DNA of 64,000 nt from Ptychodera flava. Lineage: Eukaryota > Hemichordata > Enteropneusta > Ptychoderidae. A program made the translations under genes and the position numbers. Shown here piece by piece: positions 23,707 through 37,200 of this stretch. Every line of letters begins with the position of its first letter. Position 1 is the first letter of the stretch. The notes under the pieces were generated by a model. The model saw nothing but the letters and a program-made list of their open reading frames with translations. It had not been told where the DNA came from and made no database searches. The DNA is taken from assembly GCF_041260155.1 (NCBI RefSeq), contig NC_091941.1:24070747-24134746 (forward strand), written 5' to 3'.

Positions 23707-26172
23707 CACAGAACGTCAACGGCTGCAGAGCAACCTTCGATGTTAACCGATTGAAGGAATCAATATTTCTCAACGGTAGCCATGTGAACCTTTAAGGCTG
23801 TGAATCCGCAATGGCGCTCTGTCCCCTATCCCCTCATCCAGTTCCTTATGTGGTTGAAATCTCATCCCAGGCGAACGATGGGGCTAGTCGACGAAAGCGT
23901 AGGCGTAGGAAAGGGTCCAGTTTTCCGCACAAATAAACACCTCCCAAATCTGTGGGAAGCTCTTTTAGTTATCGACATCATAACCCTTGGCTAAATTGCA
24001 GTACTGTCCTCGCTCGTAATGTAAATTATTGGATAAACGATTTACTTTGAAGACTTGAAGACCTAAAACACTGTGCCCTGGATCAGCGATCGCCTACTTG
24101 TGTTCCAAAGTATCTAAGGACTACGTGAGTGTCGTACCTTAAAAAGCGTGCAGGGTACGCCAGCCTTTAGTTTTTAAAGTCTTAACTTTTCCCGTAATGT
24201 GTTGACGGTCACGGAAAGTTTTTCGTTGTGGAAGTATTTTGCTGTTTTTATTTTGTCCTCGGAGAATGCGAGCGACAGTTTCTCGGATTGTGGGAATATG
24301 CAAGTTCTCATCCCCCTGAAAAAGTTATAAAACAAAAACAAATAGTGTATGTGCTTGAGCAAGACTTTTACCTATGTATGCAAAGAACGTTAGCGTCGAA
24401 GAAACTATGTGTAGGAGAAATACGTACGATTAAGTTTTATGAGCCAGAGGACGCGACGGCAAACTTTCTTAACCCATCGCACTGTCGCTTAATTCTCTCC
24501 GGATTGCAACACAGAGTGATGCTGCTGACAGAAATATTAAATGCTATTACCGTCCTAAGTTTCGATTTCGACGTGAGGGATTTCAAGTATTCTACATGTA
24601 GCGTACGTGCACAGCCGAGGCTGTTTCGTGAAATCTCTCCGGGTAGAATGCTGTAGATGTAGCTCGTCCAGGGTGTCGGCGACGGGTTACACTTTTTGTC
24701 ATCAAGCTGCGCAGATGTAGCCAAACATACCGACATAGTTGCGCTTGTGATACAGTTTCGGTCCCGCATGCACACAGGTCTTGCGTTTATTCACAGCCGC
24801 GTGGTTCACTCAATGAGGATACAAGGAGACGGATCGAATCGAATTACGACGTGCAACGGGGCACACCCGACCGTTTTCAGAATTAACGAGATTCGGTATT
24901 GTGATTGACACCTTCAGTGCATCAAGGGAATACGCCAACAATTGCATTCTAAAGCCAAGTCGAATTAAATCTGAAGAAAACATATCGAAACTATCCGTTG
25001 TTATTGGTGTTTTGGTATGAAGCAGTTACTGTCCTACTCTCTATATAACCTTGGGCAGAATTTCAAATATGAATTTGAACTTTGCGAAAGTCTTCCAAAA
25101 AGGCTAGTGCATTTGGCTTCCTCACGAATAATAAAAAGTTAACATTCTTATGTGTAGCTGGGTTTAGGAAATGGGAGTTGCGATAATTTACCATTAATTA
25201 CAGCGGGAACGCGCTACCTTACGTGCGACAGGGAAAGCCGCTGTGGGCAGAGCGGGTAATGTAAATGCGTTGACAGAAGTGTTGAATCTTCGGATTAAAA
25301 ACAGATTAATCGCAAGAGACCACGACGAGTGACACTTGTTACCGATGGCGACGACTTCTCTGAATTCAAATCTGAAGCATCTTTCATAATAATAGTTTGA
25401 GTAGGGAATTTAATAAACGTTGCGGGATTACGTCAATGCCGCTGGGAATTGCGTACACGTTACCATGGCTCCCTTCATCAACGTTGTGTGTTATGGCTGA
25501 CCTCAAGTTGTCGCTCCCCTCGCATTCTTAATGATATATTGCCACCCATAATGTTTAATGTAAACACCGCGAAGCCAGCTTTGAAATTTTGGAATTTCAA
25601 CGTTACAAAAACGTCATCAGTTGTTTTTCACATTTTCTCTCAGCCGTCGGTTCAGCATTGTTGCATTCTTTCTCCTGTGTACTACATAAACGTAGCTACC
25701 GCCGTCCCAAAACTGGTTATCCCGGCCGAAGATCACGAGTTGAAAAGAATCCTATAGAGGTTCTCAGAAGAAACGTATGACACCCACTCGTGTGTTGTGT
25801 TTAGCTTTTGCTGAGTCATCACAGTCAAAATTCGATTATTAGAGGAATAGAATAAAAAATGAATTGCAGCACTGGTACATCTACCAATAAGTCAAGCAAA
25901 TACACAGGTAAAACGTTATATTCCAATATGTTTCTTTATAAATCAAACTGTAACGTTAAATGACTCAGCAAAAATTAAAAAAGCGAAATCCAAAATTCAT
26001 CAACGGGTGTCGTACATGGATATATCCACAGGTGTTGTCCATCGCATTTGTTCGTTCGTGTCGCCGCCTTTTTCTTGTTTTAAGCCAGGAAGATTTGCTG
26101 TTAGTTTAGCAGATTCAAGGCTCATTCAGTTCAAGTACTTCGTTACTTGGGCCAAGTGGGGAAATTTAAGTG

Positions 26173-26177
<5 letters not shown>
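23707..26177. other. Intergenic, no convincing gene
   Basis: The largest open frame (24228-24656, +, 142 codons) overlaps one of similar length on the other strand. It shows no domain or splice-consistent neighbours. I do not call a gene. Confidence 0.35.

Positions 26178-26222
<45 letters not shown>
26178..26222. repeat. (AG)n microsatellite
   Basis: About 44 bp of AG repeat. Confidence 0.9.
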
Positions 26223-26225
<3 letters not shown>

Positions 26226-26847
26226 CCGCGCTTTCTCACTCTCTACCGAAACTTTTGATGTGTAAGACATGCAGCGCAGGCACAATGCATAAACAGAGGC
26301 AGTGGTGTCCAGAAAGTGGAGAGGAGCTACAAAAGACAGTTGTACAATTTATCGGCCAATTTAGCGATAACACTATAAACACGACCACCGATGGAGATTT
26401 CGTGCTGGCCTATAAATGATGCCTTCATGTTGCTCTCTGAATCGATTGTTTGAACACCAAATGTGTTTTACTTGTCTCGCAGAACAAACCAATGCAAAAA
26501 TTGACCTGTCATTAGACTCTCTGAATTGATGGAATGGTATTTGTGCACGGCGGTTTAAATTTGATTAGTGAGGGGATATGAGTAAAGCGATGGTTGCCGT
26601 GGCAACGGGCTACTAGTAACCGACATTCATTTCCAGGTATTTTTTTCGTTTTCTTGTACGACGATGAAGTTGTCGTCAGTTCGAGGCATTTATATTCCCA
26701 CATCGCACGATTACGATAGCAGCTGAACTGTAATCGTTAACGACTTGGCACTCTTCTTCATAAAACTGCACCTTCGTTATCATTTCATGGACCAGAGTTC
26801 ACCATCGTGTCCGAACATGCACTCATCTAATCACGCAAGATATCACA

Positions 26848-26849
<2 letters not shown>

Positions 26850-26878
<29 letters not shown>

Positions 26879-26992
26879 TGTATGTATGTATGTATGTATG
26901 TATGTATGTATGTATGTATGTATGTATGTATGTATGCATGCATGTATGTATGCATGCATGCATGCGTGCATGCATGCATGTATGTATGTATG
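26850..26992. repeat. (TATG)n microsatellite, left of an inserted MITE
   Basis: TATG repeats grade into CATG/TATG near 26935-26990 and stop at the terminal repeat of the MITE at 26993. Confidence 0.9.
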
Positions 26993-27199
26993 ACACGATT
27001 CGAATTAATTTAGGATAATTGGATATCGTATTCATGTTGCTTTAATCAGCAAATGTACGCTCATCTATTCCTTTTTGCAATTCACTGGTTTTCATGAGTA
27101 ATTTGTAATATCTCTACTTTCAGCCGTATGACACCTATCACTTTTGATAAATGTGAAGAACTAGAAGATCCAATTATCTTAAATTAGTTCCAATCGTGC
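26993..27199. mobile_element. MITE family F copy (about 207 bp)
   Basis: Inverted ends: acacgattcgaattaattta, then ggataattgga at the left, and the complement of tccaattatcttaaattagt, then tccaatcgtgc at the right. The same termini and length occur at 52676-52886. Both flanks here are TATG-type microsatellite, so it appears to have inserted into, or seeded, a simple repeat. The TA flanks of the other copy suggest a Tc1/mariner-like origin. Confidence 0.7.
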
Positions 27200-27299
27200 T
27201 GTATGTATGAATGTATGAATGAATGAATGAATGAAAATGAATGAATGTATGTATGTATGTATGTATGTATGTATGTATGTATGTATGTATGTATGTATG

Positions 27300-27330
<31 letters not shown>

Positions 27331-27372
27331 GTATGTATGTATGTATGTATGTAGGTGTATTTACCTGCATGG
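27200..27372. repeat. (TATG)n/(GAAT)n microsatellite, right of the MITE
   Basis: Begins tgtatgtatgaatgtatg, passes through GAATGAATG and continues as pure TATG to about 27353, with GGAT repeats after that. Confidence 0.9.
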
Positions 27373-29326
27373 ATGGATGAATGAATGGATAGCTACTGAG
27401 AAACATGATGGCATGAGAACAACCAAGCTATAAAAGTAAGTGCATTCAAATTAAGGAATAAAGTACGTCTTCATGCAAAAGCGTCATGGTGAGTTTTTGA
27501 CGTGTTGACAGAGAGTAAACATGGCATGGACACGCCAATCTCCGATTTCAGGAGATAATATAGCTTCAAGCAGATGAGCAGATAATGCCCCAATACAAGT
27601 GGATTTTGCCTATAAGTAATTTAGTGGTGTTTAGTTTAATTGCCAAAGCTACGTTGAACCAGCATGACACTCAGGAGAATTGAATTGAATTGGAACGATG
27701 AAAACACTCTACTCCCTGGGGAGGGAGTATTATATTCTTTTGAACATGCAATGTTTTGGCGACAAAGGGAATCAACTGACATTGTCCGTGTCCTTAATAT
27801 TCTGAGACAAGAAGAGAAGTTGATTGGTGTCACACGATAATGCGATGAATGAGCAACAAGGCGATATTTCAGTTTTTCTTGCCGCCTCTCCCATTTTCAT
27901 ATATTCAATTTTTTTTGATCGTTGTTTATTTCGAAGACAAGTTTTATCACGATAGCTTTTCCAACATAACTAGTACGGGAGGAGGGGAAAGGGAGAGAGT
28001 GTGTATACGTCGTTGAGTTCAAGCGGACAAATTTTATCTAGATAGGCATTCCTTCGCAGAGTGGCAACGGGACGTCGAAGATCGCCGCTTGAACGATTTA
28101 CAACATAAGAGCGAAGCCATCGATTTATTTTAGACTTGCCTAGTGTCATATCCATAGGCCTTTTTGGTATTCATAGCTGCTGGCCTTATCAATCAAATGA
28201 ATATTACATGAAGCATAAGCCCACTTTTTACCCTTTCCGCTTTTTTATCCTTCATGAAATTAATCACTCGGTACTTTCGGGCTGCCATAACTTGTCTGCC
28301 CGGCATTATGGATTGCCCATCTTGTGTCCCGGATGAATCAATGATCCCCTACTTTGACTGCAACAGACGAGGAAGGCATGTTGTATCCATGGAAACAATA
28401 CATTGGTAACTTCAATAAATTTAACATTGTAGTTAATTAGCCTTTGGCAACGCAAAATAGCTCGTATTTTGGAATAATTGACGTTTTCAACAATTCATCT
28501 TGCGATTACTTTCAAAGAGCATGTGGTTTATTGTTATCATTATTTTTTATAATTTAGCATTTAAATCTAGATCGACGTTTTTTGACGAGCATTGCGCAAG
28601 GTGCCTCCTTGTATCGAAATTTATCATCGCGGAATATTAGTGAATAAAGAGGCGTTTCGATTCAGTTGAAAAAAAAAAATTGGGGCCGCGGGGGTGGATT
28701 AAACACGCGAAAGCTTTCGATTTCGACGCCAACCTATATCACTCAGTCGGAGGTCGTTTAACACTGATCGCTGCACATAGTTTAAAAAGTCATTAAAAAG
28801 TGGCTATCAGATGTGGCCATCGGGAGCGGATCGGGTAGCCCGCAATTTTTGCTGTGGTGATGGGTTACCTCCTGGTTTGTTTTCTTGAGATATTCTGTCA
28901 CGGTGTTGGTTATTTTTGGTCGATGCGAGCGCTATTTCCCGCTTCGCTGATCATGTCAAAGTCGTCTGTCGAGCACCGCTGACTTTGGCGGTATTCGCTG
29001 ACACATGCCCGATGATCCGCTGCTGGAGAGCCACCGCATCGTCCTGGAGCCTGTCAACTTGACAAGTGTGTCTTCAGGTCATCAAACTTTTACAAATAAA
29101 TTTCATTCATATGTTTAATCATTCTTTTTCGTGAGCAATGATGGCGAAAGAGGTTATCCGTGAAATTAAGGTAAAGAAGAGGCATGCTGCAGAAATTTTA
29201 AGGGCCTCCGAGGAAATACTATTGTCGCTGTTTGTATTTCGATCATGAAGATGCATGATATCGTCAACTCCATTACTTCTTTGTTTATTCAGAATTCTAC
29301 TGAAGCTCCCTCCCTAATCCCCTCCC
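27373..29326. other. Intergenic, nothing recognised
   Basis: Short open frames only. A short minus-strand helical-looking frame near 29070-28955 (RLQDDAVALQQRI) has no partner exon and is not called. Confidence 0.35.
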
Positions 29327-29458
29327 ACAGGCGTGATGTTTTCTGGGTAGTTTCTATAAGTGTAGTTTATTCTACGTTTCGACGTGATTAGCTATGGAAG
29401 AGAACGTCGAAACGTAGAACTACACTTATAGAAACTACCCAGAAAACATCACGCCTGT
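29327..29458. repeat. Near-perfect 55-bp inverted repeat (hairpin)
   Basis: The left arm 29327-29385 (acaggcgtgatgttttctgg ... ctacgtttcgacgt) is the reverse complement of 29404-29458. The only difference is a four-base insertion (tatt) in the left arm. The loop is 18 bases. The absence of substitutions between arms points to recent origin or gene conversion, or to selection on a stem-loop. No coding capacity. Confidence 0.9.
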
Positions 29459-31127
29459 GTCCCCTCCCCTGTCTTTCCCTCTGTCTGTGATCCATACGAC
29501 ACGCCAAGGGCAATTTATCGAAAGACTCCCGAAGTGTACCGCATCTGAGCCTGAAGTTCGGATAAACACCACCGTGGCCATGGTAACCGAATGCTGTCTT
29601 GTGTCGCCTGACAACGAATCAACCCACCGCCCTGACAACACTGACGATGACGGGGTCAGCACACCGGCTCAAAGCACTGTGAACTCGAGGGTCTACAATC
29701 GCCTCTCATGGCAACCCACGCGAAGATTGGTCGACGTGGTACCCTAATAACCTTAACTTTCGAGTCCAAATCAGCCTTCGATACGCAACTGAGTCGAGCA
29801 ACGGTCAAAATTACCAAGTTCCTCCGCCTCTTCCTTGAATGCCCTGGGCAAACACTTCGAAAGATCGGATGCCTGTCACCATGGCGATCTCAAGAGGCGC
29901 GCTCTTGATACTCTCTCCGCAATTCAAGTAAATTATGACTTGGGGTAACCTTGACAATGTTTGCTATTTCAATTTGCGTTAAAGATCTTGACATAGTGAC
30001 TCTTTAACCTATCGCAAATGGCTCGTTACTTCCTGTTGATTTGCGATTTCACTTGATATCGCAAAACCGTGGAGCCAGATATCGCTTCAGGGTATGTGAC
30101 GAAATCTAGGATATACGACCCAGTCGACGCGTTCTCGTGCCTATACCGACGCGTAGCGTGCAAGAGGTTAATCACTCTGCCTAACATATAAAGATCACAA
30201 TCGCCCAGAAATCAAGTTTTCTTTCGAGTTGAAGTTTTCGTATGGGGTTCATCTCCCTTGCGACAAGGATGCTTTTGATAGGTTTAAAACGCAATCACGC
30301 CGCTCTGTTCCGGCGGTGGCGGCATGTTGCTCGCTGATGCTGTTTACCCATTTGGCGCAATTACGAGATAGTTCCCTTTAAGCCGAGAAGGCAGAATTAT
30401 CCTTAATATATGAGTGTTTTCAGAGTATAAGAAATATTGTACGTCGGTACTTTGTGCAATTGCGTCAACTGGCTATTGCTTTTATTTTACACGGAAATTC
30501 ACTTAGTACTTTTTGTACTTTCTGTCCTTTTTGTCGTAATAGAGGTACATTGATTGTACTTGAATGGGGACGTTGCCCGGGTAAATGTTCATAAAACGCC
30601 ATGCCTTGAATATTCGTGATCAAGAATACGGCGTACGACGATGAAGGCGGGTATATTTCGTGAACTCCACATGACCCCATCACGACGCTACATTTTCTGT
30701 GCCCAAAATTCCAACAAGAACGACGCCCTCTTTGATGAGATTTTCTTTTCGACATTGATGCACATCTCTGAGGGCGCAACACAAGATGCAATAATGTGAA
30801 ACGGCTACGTCATGAGAAAATTGAAAGTATCTATTCCTAGTTGTAAATAAAAGATGCCGTATCGGGACAAAGGTCACAATAACGATAGTATATTTTTAAT
30901 AAATTCAAACCATCATAGTTACATGTAGGATTGTAATTGTGAGAGTCTTATTTATGATATTTTGTTGTTTTGAAATTGCCAAGGTTTATAGTGAAATGTT
31001 TTGATCGAGTCCTAGAAGTCTGCAGTAAGTTTTCACTTGACTTCCCTATGAAACCTTATGTTAAACAGCTACCTCATTTTCAGCATCTAAAACCAGTTCA
31101 CATTTCAGAAAATTGATGTAAAAACGA
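29459..31127. other. Intergenic; possible exon at about 29500-29747
   Basis: A plus-strand open frame ending at 29747 has an exon-like composition and starts after a pyrimidine-rich stretch with a possible acceptor (cgccaag near 29509). It has no recognised domain or partner exon, so it is left as an uncertain candidate. Nothing else is recognised. Confidence 0.25.
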
Positions 31128-31480
31128 CATTAAAGCTCCATAAGCTGTATCTCTTGGCTATTTTTTTCAGAACTTTTGTTTTGTGGTTTCCCTAAGCTTA
31201 CACTTTCTGCATTGAATCCCTAAACTGTAATTTAATGCCAAATATTTAGCACCTATATGAGTATAATCTCCATTGTTATTGTTGAAAATTTATTAAAGTC
31301 CGGACTAGAATTCATTTGTAAACAATAAACAATGATCACTACACACATACAAGCTGTGTTGACAAAAAGAATACTCGAAATTTCAGCATGACAAACGTAT
31401 TAGTGTCAGACACTGTAGTTGATATACAGAAGCAGAATACTGAAAAACTTGCCACAAGTTACATCTTATGTCCCTTTAAT
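31128..31480. mobile_element. MITE family C copy
   Basis: The ends are inverted: attaaagctccataagctgt at the left, and the complement of acatcttatgtccctttaat at the right. The centre holds agtccggactagaattcatt followed by tgtaaacaataaac, the core shared with 5991-6348. Confidence 0.6.
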
Positions 31481-31619
31481 AGATGCGACTTTTGCAAGGT
31501 CACGTTCAGTTCACATCTGTTTGAGTAAAGTGAACGCGCACCTTTCGTGCTCATCGCTATTTCCCGATCTAAAGAAGGGCTTAAATCTGTTTCTCTGTCT
31601 TTCTCTCAACCCTACATCC

Positions 31620-32448
<829 letters not shown>

Positions 32449-32561
32449 TTATAGTTCGAACTGAGGTTCGAAATCACTGTCCTTCATCCATTCCCGGTAC
32501 ATTTTGTCGAACGTTTCGTTGTCAGCCTCGCTGAAGACGGACTTCCAGCCGCCAACCTGCC
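32449..32561 (-). CDS. Sulfotransferase exon 6
   Basis: The acceptor cgcgcag precedes GG-CAG-GTT. It encodes QVGGWKSVFSEADNETFDK to the carboxy terminus PQFEL and TAA at 32451-32449. Confidence 0.92.
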
Positions 32562-34148
32562 CTGCGCGGGAAAACAATGGCGGGATAAATGGAATAAATA
32601 ATATAAATAAAAATGGATAAATGGAGTTCAGTACAAAATACGGTGTGCGAAGGATGAGTGAGAACACAGTGTGAATATGACACCGTTGATTGCGATTCGA
32701 TGGCGTTTGGCAGTTTAAAAAAAAAATTATTATGAGCTGTCTGCCCAGGCAGCCATTATCTAGTACATTACAGATATGCAGTTGGTAGCTTATCAGTATA
32801 CATGTATTTTGAAAACGAATTCTATGAATCCTAGTTTTGAACCTTGGTCATGGATAGCTATGCCAATGTACATACGTGAGGATGAAGTTGATTGGCTGAA
32901 CACAGTACATATCAACATGGTTACGGTATGGGTCATTAAGTGCCATGGACACAAGAAACAAACAAAATAAACAAACAACGAATTATCAACTTGGCCCATG
33001 GGTAAAATGACCTCCATCAGAAATTCAGTTGAGAGAAACGATGATTTGGCGCGGTATTTCTTTCTGTTTCAGTGTTTTCTGCCTTGTATTTCGACGACTA
33101 CAAACCGCTTCTAGTTACATCGAACGTGTGACAACATTTCTTTCCGTATTGACAGAGAAGAAAGTGACATCACGCTTTTTATCAAAAATAAACATATTCC
33201 ACTGAGGAATTCCATACTCAAACATGAACGAAAGGATTTTATATATCAAGCTTCCCCATTAAAACTCCATTAAAAATCTTGCCATGAATATGTAGGTGAC
33301 AACCTTACAATTTGCATTATTGTTTACCTTTTCGTACAAATGGAGATTCCAGCGACGGGTCTACTTTCAGCACGTTCACACAATAGTCACTTTTCAGGGA
33401 GACGGGGTTTTGCTTCATTTTATCAAAACTGCAATGCTCGGCGATTCTTTGGATTACGTCATCACTTAGTTTCACGCCGAGGAATTCAGATATAATTCGA
33501 ATATTGCCTGGCAAATCCTGTCGTACAACAGACATTTATCATTAATGTGTACAAAGGTTTGTTCATATATTTGGTTCAAATTTATGATTCACATACAAAA
33601 TTGTCAAAATTGAGCCTTAATAATTTAATTATGTAACATGTGACGTTCTTTGATCAAGTTCCTCCCCAGTGCGCAGCTACCATTGAAAGATGGCAATGCA
33701 CAATGTTGAGTTGCCTTGTCTCAACTCCCACGGATTTCGATCACAGCGCCATCAACGTTATCATGCTTTCCATTTGCTATTGCTATCGTTTTCTCTTGGT
33801 TTTTGGAGATGTGACTTTCCGTCCAACTGTTCATCTTTTGTCAAATTGAATTAGAGGCAATAATTCGAAAATTCAAACCTTTTTCATGTCTTCAAATGTG
33901 ACGAAGCACACATTCGGTTCATGACGCCTCTTCCACCAAGTGAGAACGTGACTGGGCCATGTTGAGCCGTCATCTTGAACGACAAAGGTGACCAATAATA
34001 AGTAACGTTATGACTCTGAGAACTATTTGCGATATGATTCAAGTTTTGTGATTCGCTCATTCAACCTTAAGTCGTGTGAAAGGAATTCGTCATCGTAAAG
34101 TACCGCTGCTACGCTCTAAGTGCCGGAGAAACCTATCGAACCAATGCG

Positions 34149-34190
<42 letters not shown>

Positions 34191-34220
34191 CTGCTGTGTT
34201 GTTGTTGTTGGTGGTGGTGG

Positions 34221-34286
<66 letters not shown>

Positions 34287-37200
34287 CTGTTTTGCTGTCC
34301 TGTAGAACCACGTCATTTCATGCGGCATGCCATGCGGATAGTTCACAATTTTACGATTGGGGTAAACAGTCACTGACACTTGTAAATATTTTACAGAGCT
34401 AAGTACCACGGAACTGCAACTTACATACAACGGTATGAATTCCATTGCGGGCGTTCATGAAGTCCGGGAGGAAGTCACTAAAACCATCGTACGCTTTCTT
34501 ATTGATCGCCGGTAGTTCCTTCTGTACGAAGTGGAAGGTAGAAACGGCGACATCTTTCGGGTTCCTTGCCACGTATATCACCTGCAGACAGCAATATTAA
34601 TGTTTTTAGATCTCACAAGTCACATCTAATCTCCCAGTGCTAAAGCTTAGCAACAGTGGTCGAAATGAGTCTACAGCGGGCACAGAAGGCTCAGTTATAA
34701 TACGGCCATAGCAGAACATGCCCATTCCCAACAAACTTTGCAATTTTCCCTTCATTCATCAAATGTGAAGATTACACTCCCCGAGTAACAGCAAAATCCA
34801 GCCCTCCCCTTCCCGATGTGCCCTTATGACCTGACAACCTGTGCATAAATAACGACGAAGGGGAGCTAGTGGTGAAGTACCTTTACATTGTCTCTGAACT
34901 GAGGTCAAATGTGTCAGGTTGTGATTCTGTAAGAGTTCATTATGCAAGCAAGGAGAACGTTTGACGTCCTAACTTCAAGAGCAAAGAGTTGATGATGATG
35001 TTATATATAAGCAAGTTAATCGAACTTGATGACAATGTTTTGGACCATGGTCTTTGAACAACCGGTTGGTCGAAGCACGGTCCGGACCGAGGTCGAGGGA
35101 ATCGTCCTGTATGGCGGTCGGAGATAAATAATTTGTTACCTTTGGCCTCTTCTCTGCGAATTGCGTTGGTAGGAAATCGTCCCGCAAATGCGATACGATG
35201 ACCCGCGGGGACTGTTGAGTGTCTATGTCAAATCCACCAGGCACGCCAAAGTTAGTGAGCAGTTCCTTCAAGATAGGGTCTTCGGCAGAAAGGACGAACT
35301 CCAAGTAGGGCGCCCTCACATCTGGCGGCAGAGCGTTGACTGCGGCGACGTCTCCTCCGTTCAACACCAAGGGAACTATCTCCTTCATCCACGTAGTGCC
35401 TTGGAAAACGAGAATATTGCCGTTAAAGCTAGTCCACGGACAAAATATCTGATCCTATCACTATCAGAGCAAATTTGTGCGCTGTCCTATCACGATTCCC
35501 GTCTACCGACATAGCTAGCGCTTCTTTTTGTCATGTAAACCTGTTCAAAGATGAAAACAGGAAAACGAGTGCATGGCTTTTCACATTTCGCTCGCTTTTT
35601 TACGTAATGCAGCCCTGGGAATTTTACAATTTGCAAGAGAATATCTCTGAACTATTTTCTTTCACGTGAAATACGGAGGCACAGGCGTGATACGAACTTG
35701 TTCAGTCACGGTTCCAAAATCCTCCGAGGACATTGCTACCCCACTTACGTATGTCGCTCGCGAGAGCTCTCAAGATTCGAGATATATTGCGAAGGGAAAG
35801 AATAGGTGTGTCGGAATTTGCAGATATCCGAACTATCTGTTTAGATAGATTTCGTTGTTAATGAAGCTGGTAATCCATCTCCAGACTGTCGACATCTCTC
35901 GTACCTATTTAGTTCGTCATCGTCGTTCGGTTTCATTCCACGCGATTGCCGTGCGTGGTGGCTCATCGCTAAAGGCAGGCTGCAAGGGGCTGACTGCCCG
36001 CTTAAAAGCTAAAATGACAGAATCGGTTGCTGTATACAATCTTTTCACGTCCTTTTTCTCCTCAGAATCTGTATCTAATTGCTCTATCTGCACGTGCCCT
36101 AATCTTTCGCTAATTTAGGGGGGAGACAGGTTTCTGTAGAAGAGACCGCTGAAGAGAGATCACCTTGTGTTGAGAAGGTAAGTTGTACGGATGTTGTGGG
36201 AACATGAAGGTGGGCAGGGCTACTGTGGAAAATCAAGACGGTTGCCGTATCAATTGCCCGCACAAGCTGTACAGGAGCATTATTAAAGGGACAATCAAAG
36301 TTTGGTAAAATTTTCAGTTTTTTTTCCCTGGAAAACAAGTATAAAGAATACGAAGGTAATAACAAGGATAAAAGCTATGTTTTGATTCTTGAAATAACAA
36401 AATACACAGGGCCGATAGACCTGTCGCAAGGATACATCACCACAATGTTGTGATTACGCGTAAATTACAAAGCTTTTTCATGCAGAATATTTAATGCCAT
36501 TTATAACAAGTACTTTTCAAAATGTAAACCCTCTTTCTTCCAGTGTAGAGGACACAAAACAGGGATATTGTTATGTGGAGTTCGACCACAACAACGACCA
36601 TGTTAACGATCTTGATGATCTCGAGGATGTGATTATCAGGTATGGCAGCGGCAACGCCAACAACAAAAACGATGACGAAGACAACAATGACGACATTATG
36701 ATAGTCATCGTGCGGCTACACGTTCGACAGTGGCAACAACGCTTGCTAAATAAACTTACACATTGTTCTAATTTGGAACTATCATGGTATTAGTAAACAC
36801 CGATTCCGCCCATCGACAGAACACACGTCGTCATTACATACCCTTTGCTGCTTAGAAAAAACGACAACGATAAGAGACATTCACGAAGGCAGACGGGTCA
36901 CTTCTGCGGCCGTTGATGACAAGGAATACACGCACGTAAAAAATAAGTGATTTTGTCTATGGCCAAGATATTCGATGTTGCAGCTAATTTAAATAATTTG
37001 AAGCAATTTACAGCGTCATCAAGGTATTTGTCGTAAAATATCACACCTTGTAGACTGTATAGTGGGTGATTATAACACTAAAACATGAAGTGGTATTTGT
37101 AGACTTTCATATAGCGGCATGGCGGTTCATTAAGCTTTCAAATTCAATCAAACTACATCACCTTTCAAATTGGTTTTCAGTTAATGGTCCTCGGTGCCCA

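Noticed and set aside
24228..24656. 142-codon plus-strand open frame
   Set aside because: No recognisable domain, a competing open frame of similar length on the other strand, and no splice-consistent neighbours.
28955..29070. Minus-strand helical-looking short frame
   Set aside because: Only about 37 codons, bounded by stops, without a partner exon.
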